A stretch of DNA of 23,993 nt from Mycobacteriaceae bacterium. GTDB taxonomy: Bacteria > Actinomycetota > Actinomycetes > Mycobacteriales > Mycobacteriaceae. The stretch covers positions 1 to 23,993 of the forward strand of contig JABFVX010000475.1 in the NCBI GenBank assembly GCA_013362555.1, written 5' to 3'. Below the pieces are notes generated by a model that made no database searches, was not told the DNA's origin, and worked only from the letters and a program-made list of their open reading frames with translations. The stretch's first letter is position 1, and the number at the start of each line of letters is the position of its first letter. Below are positions 23,984 through 23,993 of the stretch, piece by piece. Made by a program: the position numbers and the translations under genes.

Positions 23984-23993
23984 CCTCCGGAAT
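23984..23993. repeat. Start of another dispersed repeat (copy H), cut by window end
   Basis: The last ten bases, CCTCCGGAAT, equal the first ten bases of copy F and follow a stop codon immediately, as elsewhere in the family. Only a partial arm is visible. Confidence 0.6.

Overview
The window is about 70% GC with densely packed genes. It carries the actinobacterial dnaK-grpE-dnaJ-hspR operon, HspR-type operators and a homologue of the mycomembrane transport factor TtfA. Together these point to a mycolic-acid actinomycete (Mycobacteriales). Nocardia is my best guess, from gene content alone. The order clpB / small membrane protein genes / ttfA-like / pyrE / TrmH-like methyltransferase, with a flavohemoglobin divergent from clpB, resembles what I recall of the M. 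tuberculosis Rv0380c-Rv0385 neighbourhood.

Layout. 1-1085 (-): N-terminal part of an Hsp70-like protein with degenerate nucleotide motifs, cut by the window edge. 1312-2040 (+): a stand-alone FAD/NAD reductase that looks like a flavohemoglobin without its globin. 2052-3218 (-): a complete flavohemoglobin. 3532-4035 (-) and 4085-5776 (+): a divergent MarR regulator and 14-TM drug exporter. 9985 down to 5914 (-): dnaK-grpE-dnaJ-hspR. 10247-11898 (+): a DGPF/YCII protein with an ECF42-type sigma factor. 11947-13107 (-): a second flavohemoglobin, divergent from clpB (13369-15987, +). 16035-16190 (-): a 51-aa protein. 16427-19586 (+): rhomboid protease, DUF5666-like membrane protein, ttfA-like gene, pyrE. 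19690-19860 (+): a 56-aa protein. 21935 down to 19898 (-): a two-component system. 22087-23983 (+): a TrmH-family methyltransferase and a GH76-like protein.

The genes form a protein-quality-control and stress cluster. HspR should repress both dnaK and clpB, since HAIR-like operators lie upstream of each, and the clpB HAIR overlaps a SigH/SigR-type promoter. Two flavohemoglobins and a related reductase sit in the same neighbourhood. A second group (rhomboid, DUF5666, ttfA, pyrE, methyltransferase) looks like envelope and housekeeping functions.

The most striking unexplained structure is a dispersed intergenic palindrome of about 55 bp. There are seven copies, plus the start of an eighth at the right edge. 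Each has two arms of about 25 nt related to CCAGAATGACCCGTGACG around a short loop. Two copies are perfect inverted repeats of 25 and 30 bp, and one carries a 76-nt internal segment. Four copies lie between convergent genes, and three of those supply a stop codon to a neighbouring gene (the sigma factor, clpB and the response regulator). I know of no named family that matches it.

A second recurrent signal is a TAnnnT -10 box 6-8 nt before the start codon at six genes, suggesting leaderless transcripts. No tRNA, rRNA, CRISPR array or transposase gene was seen.
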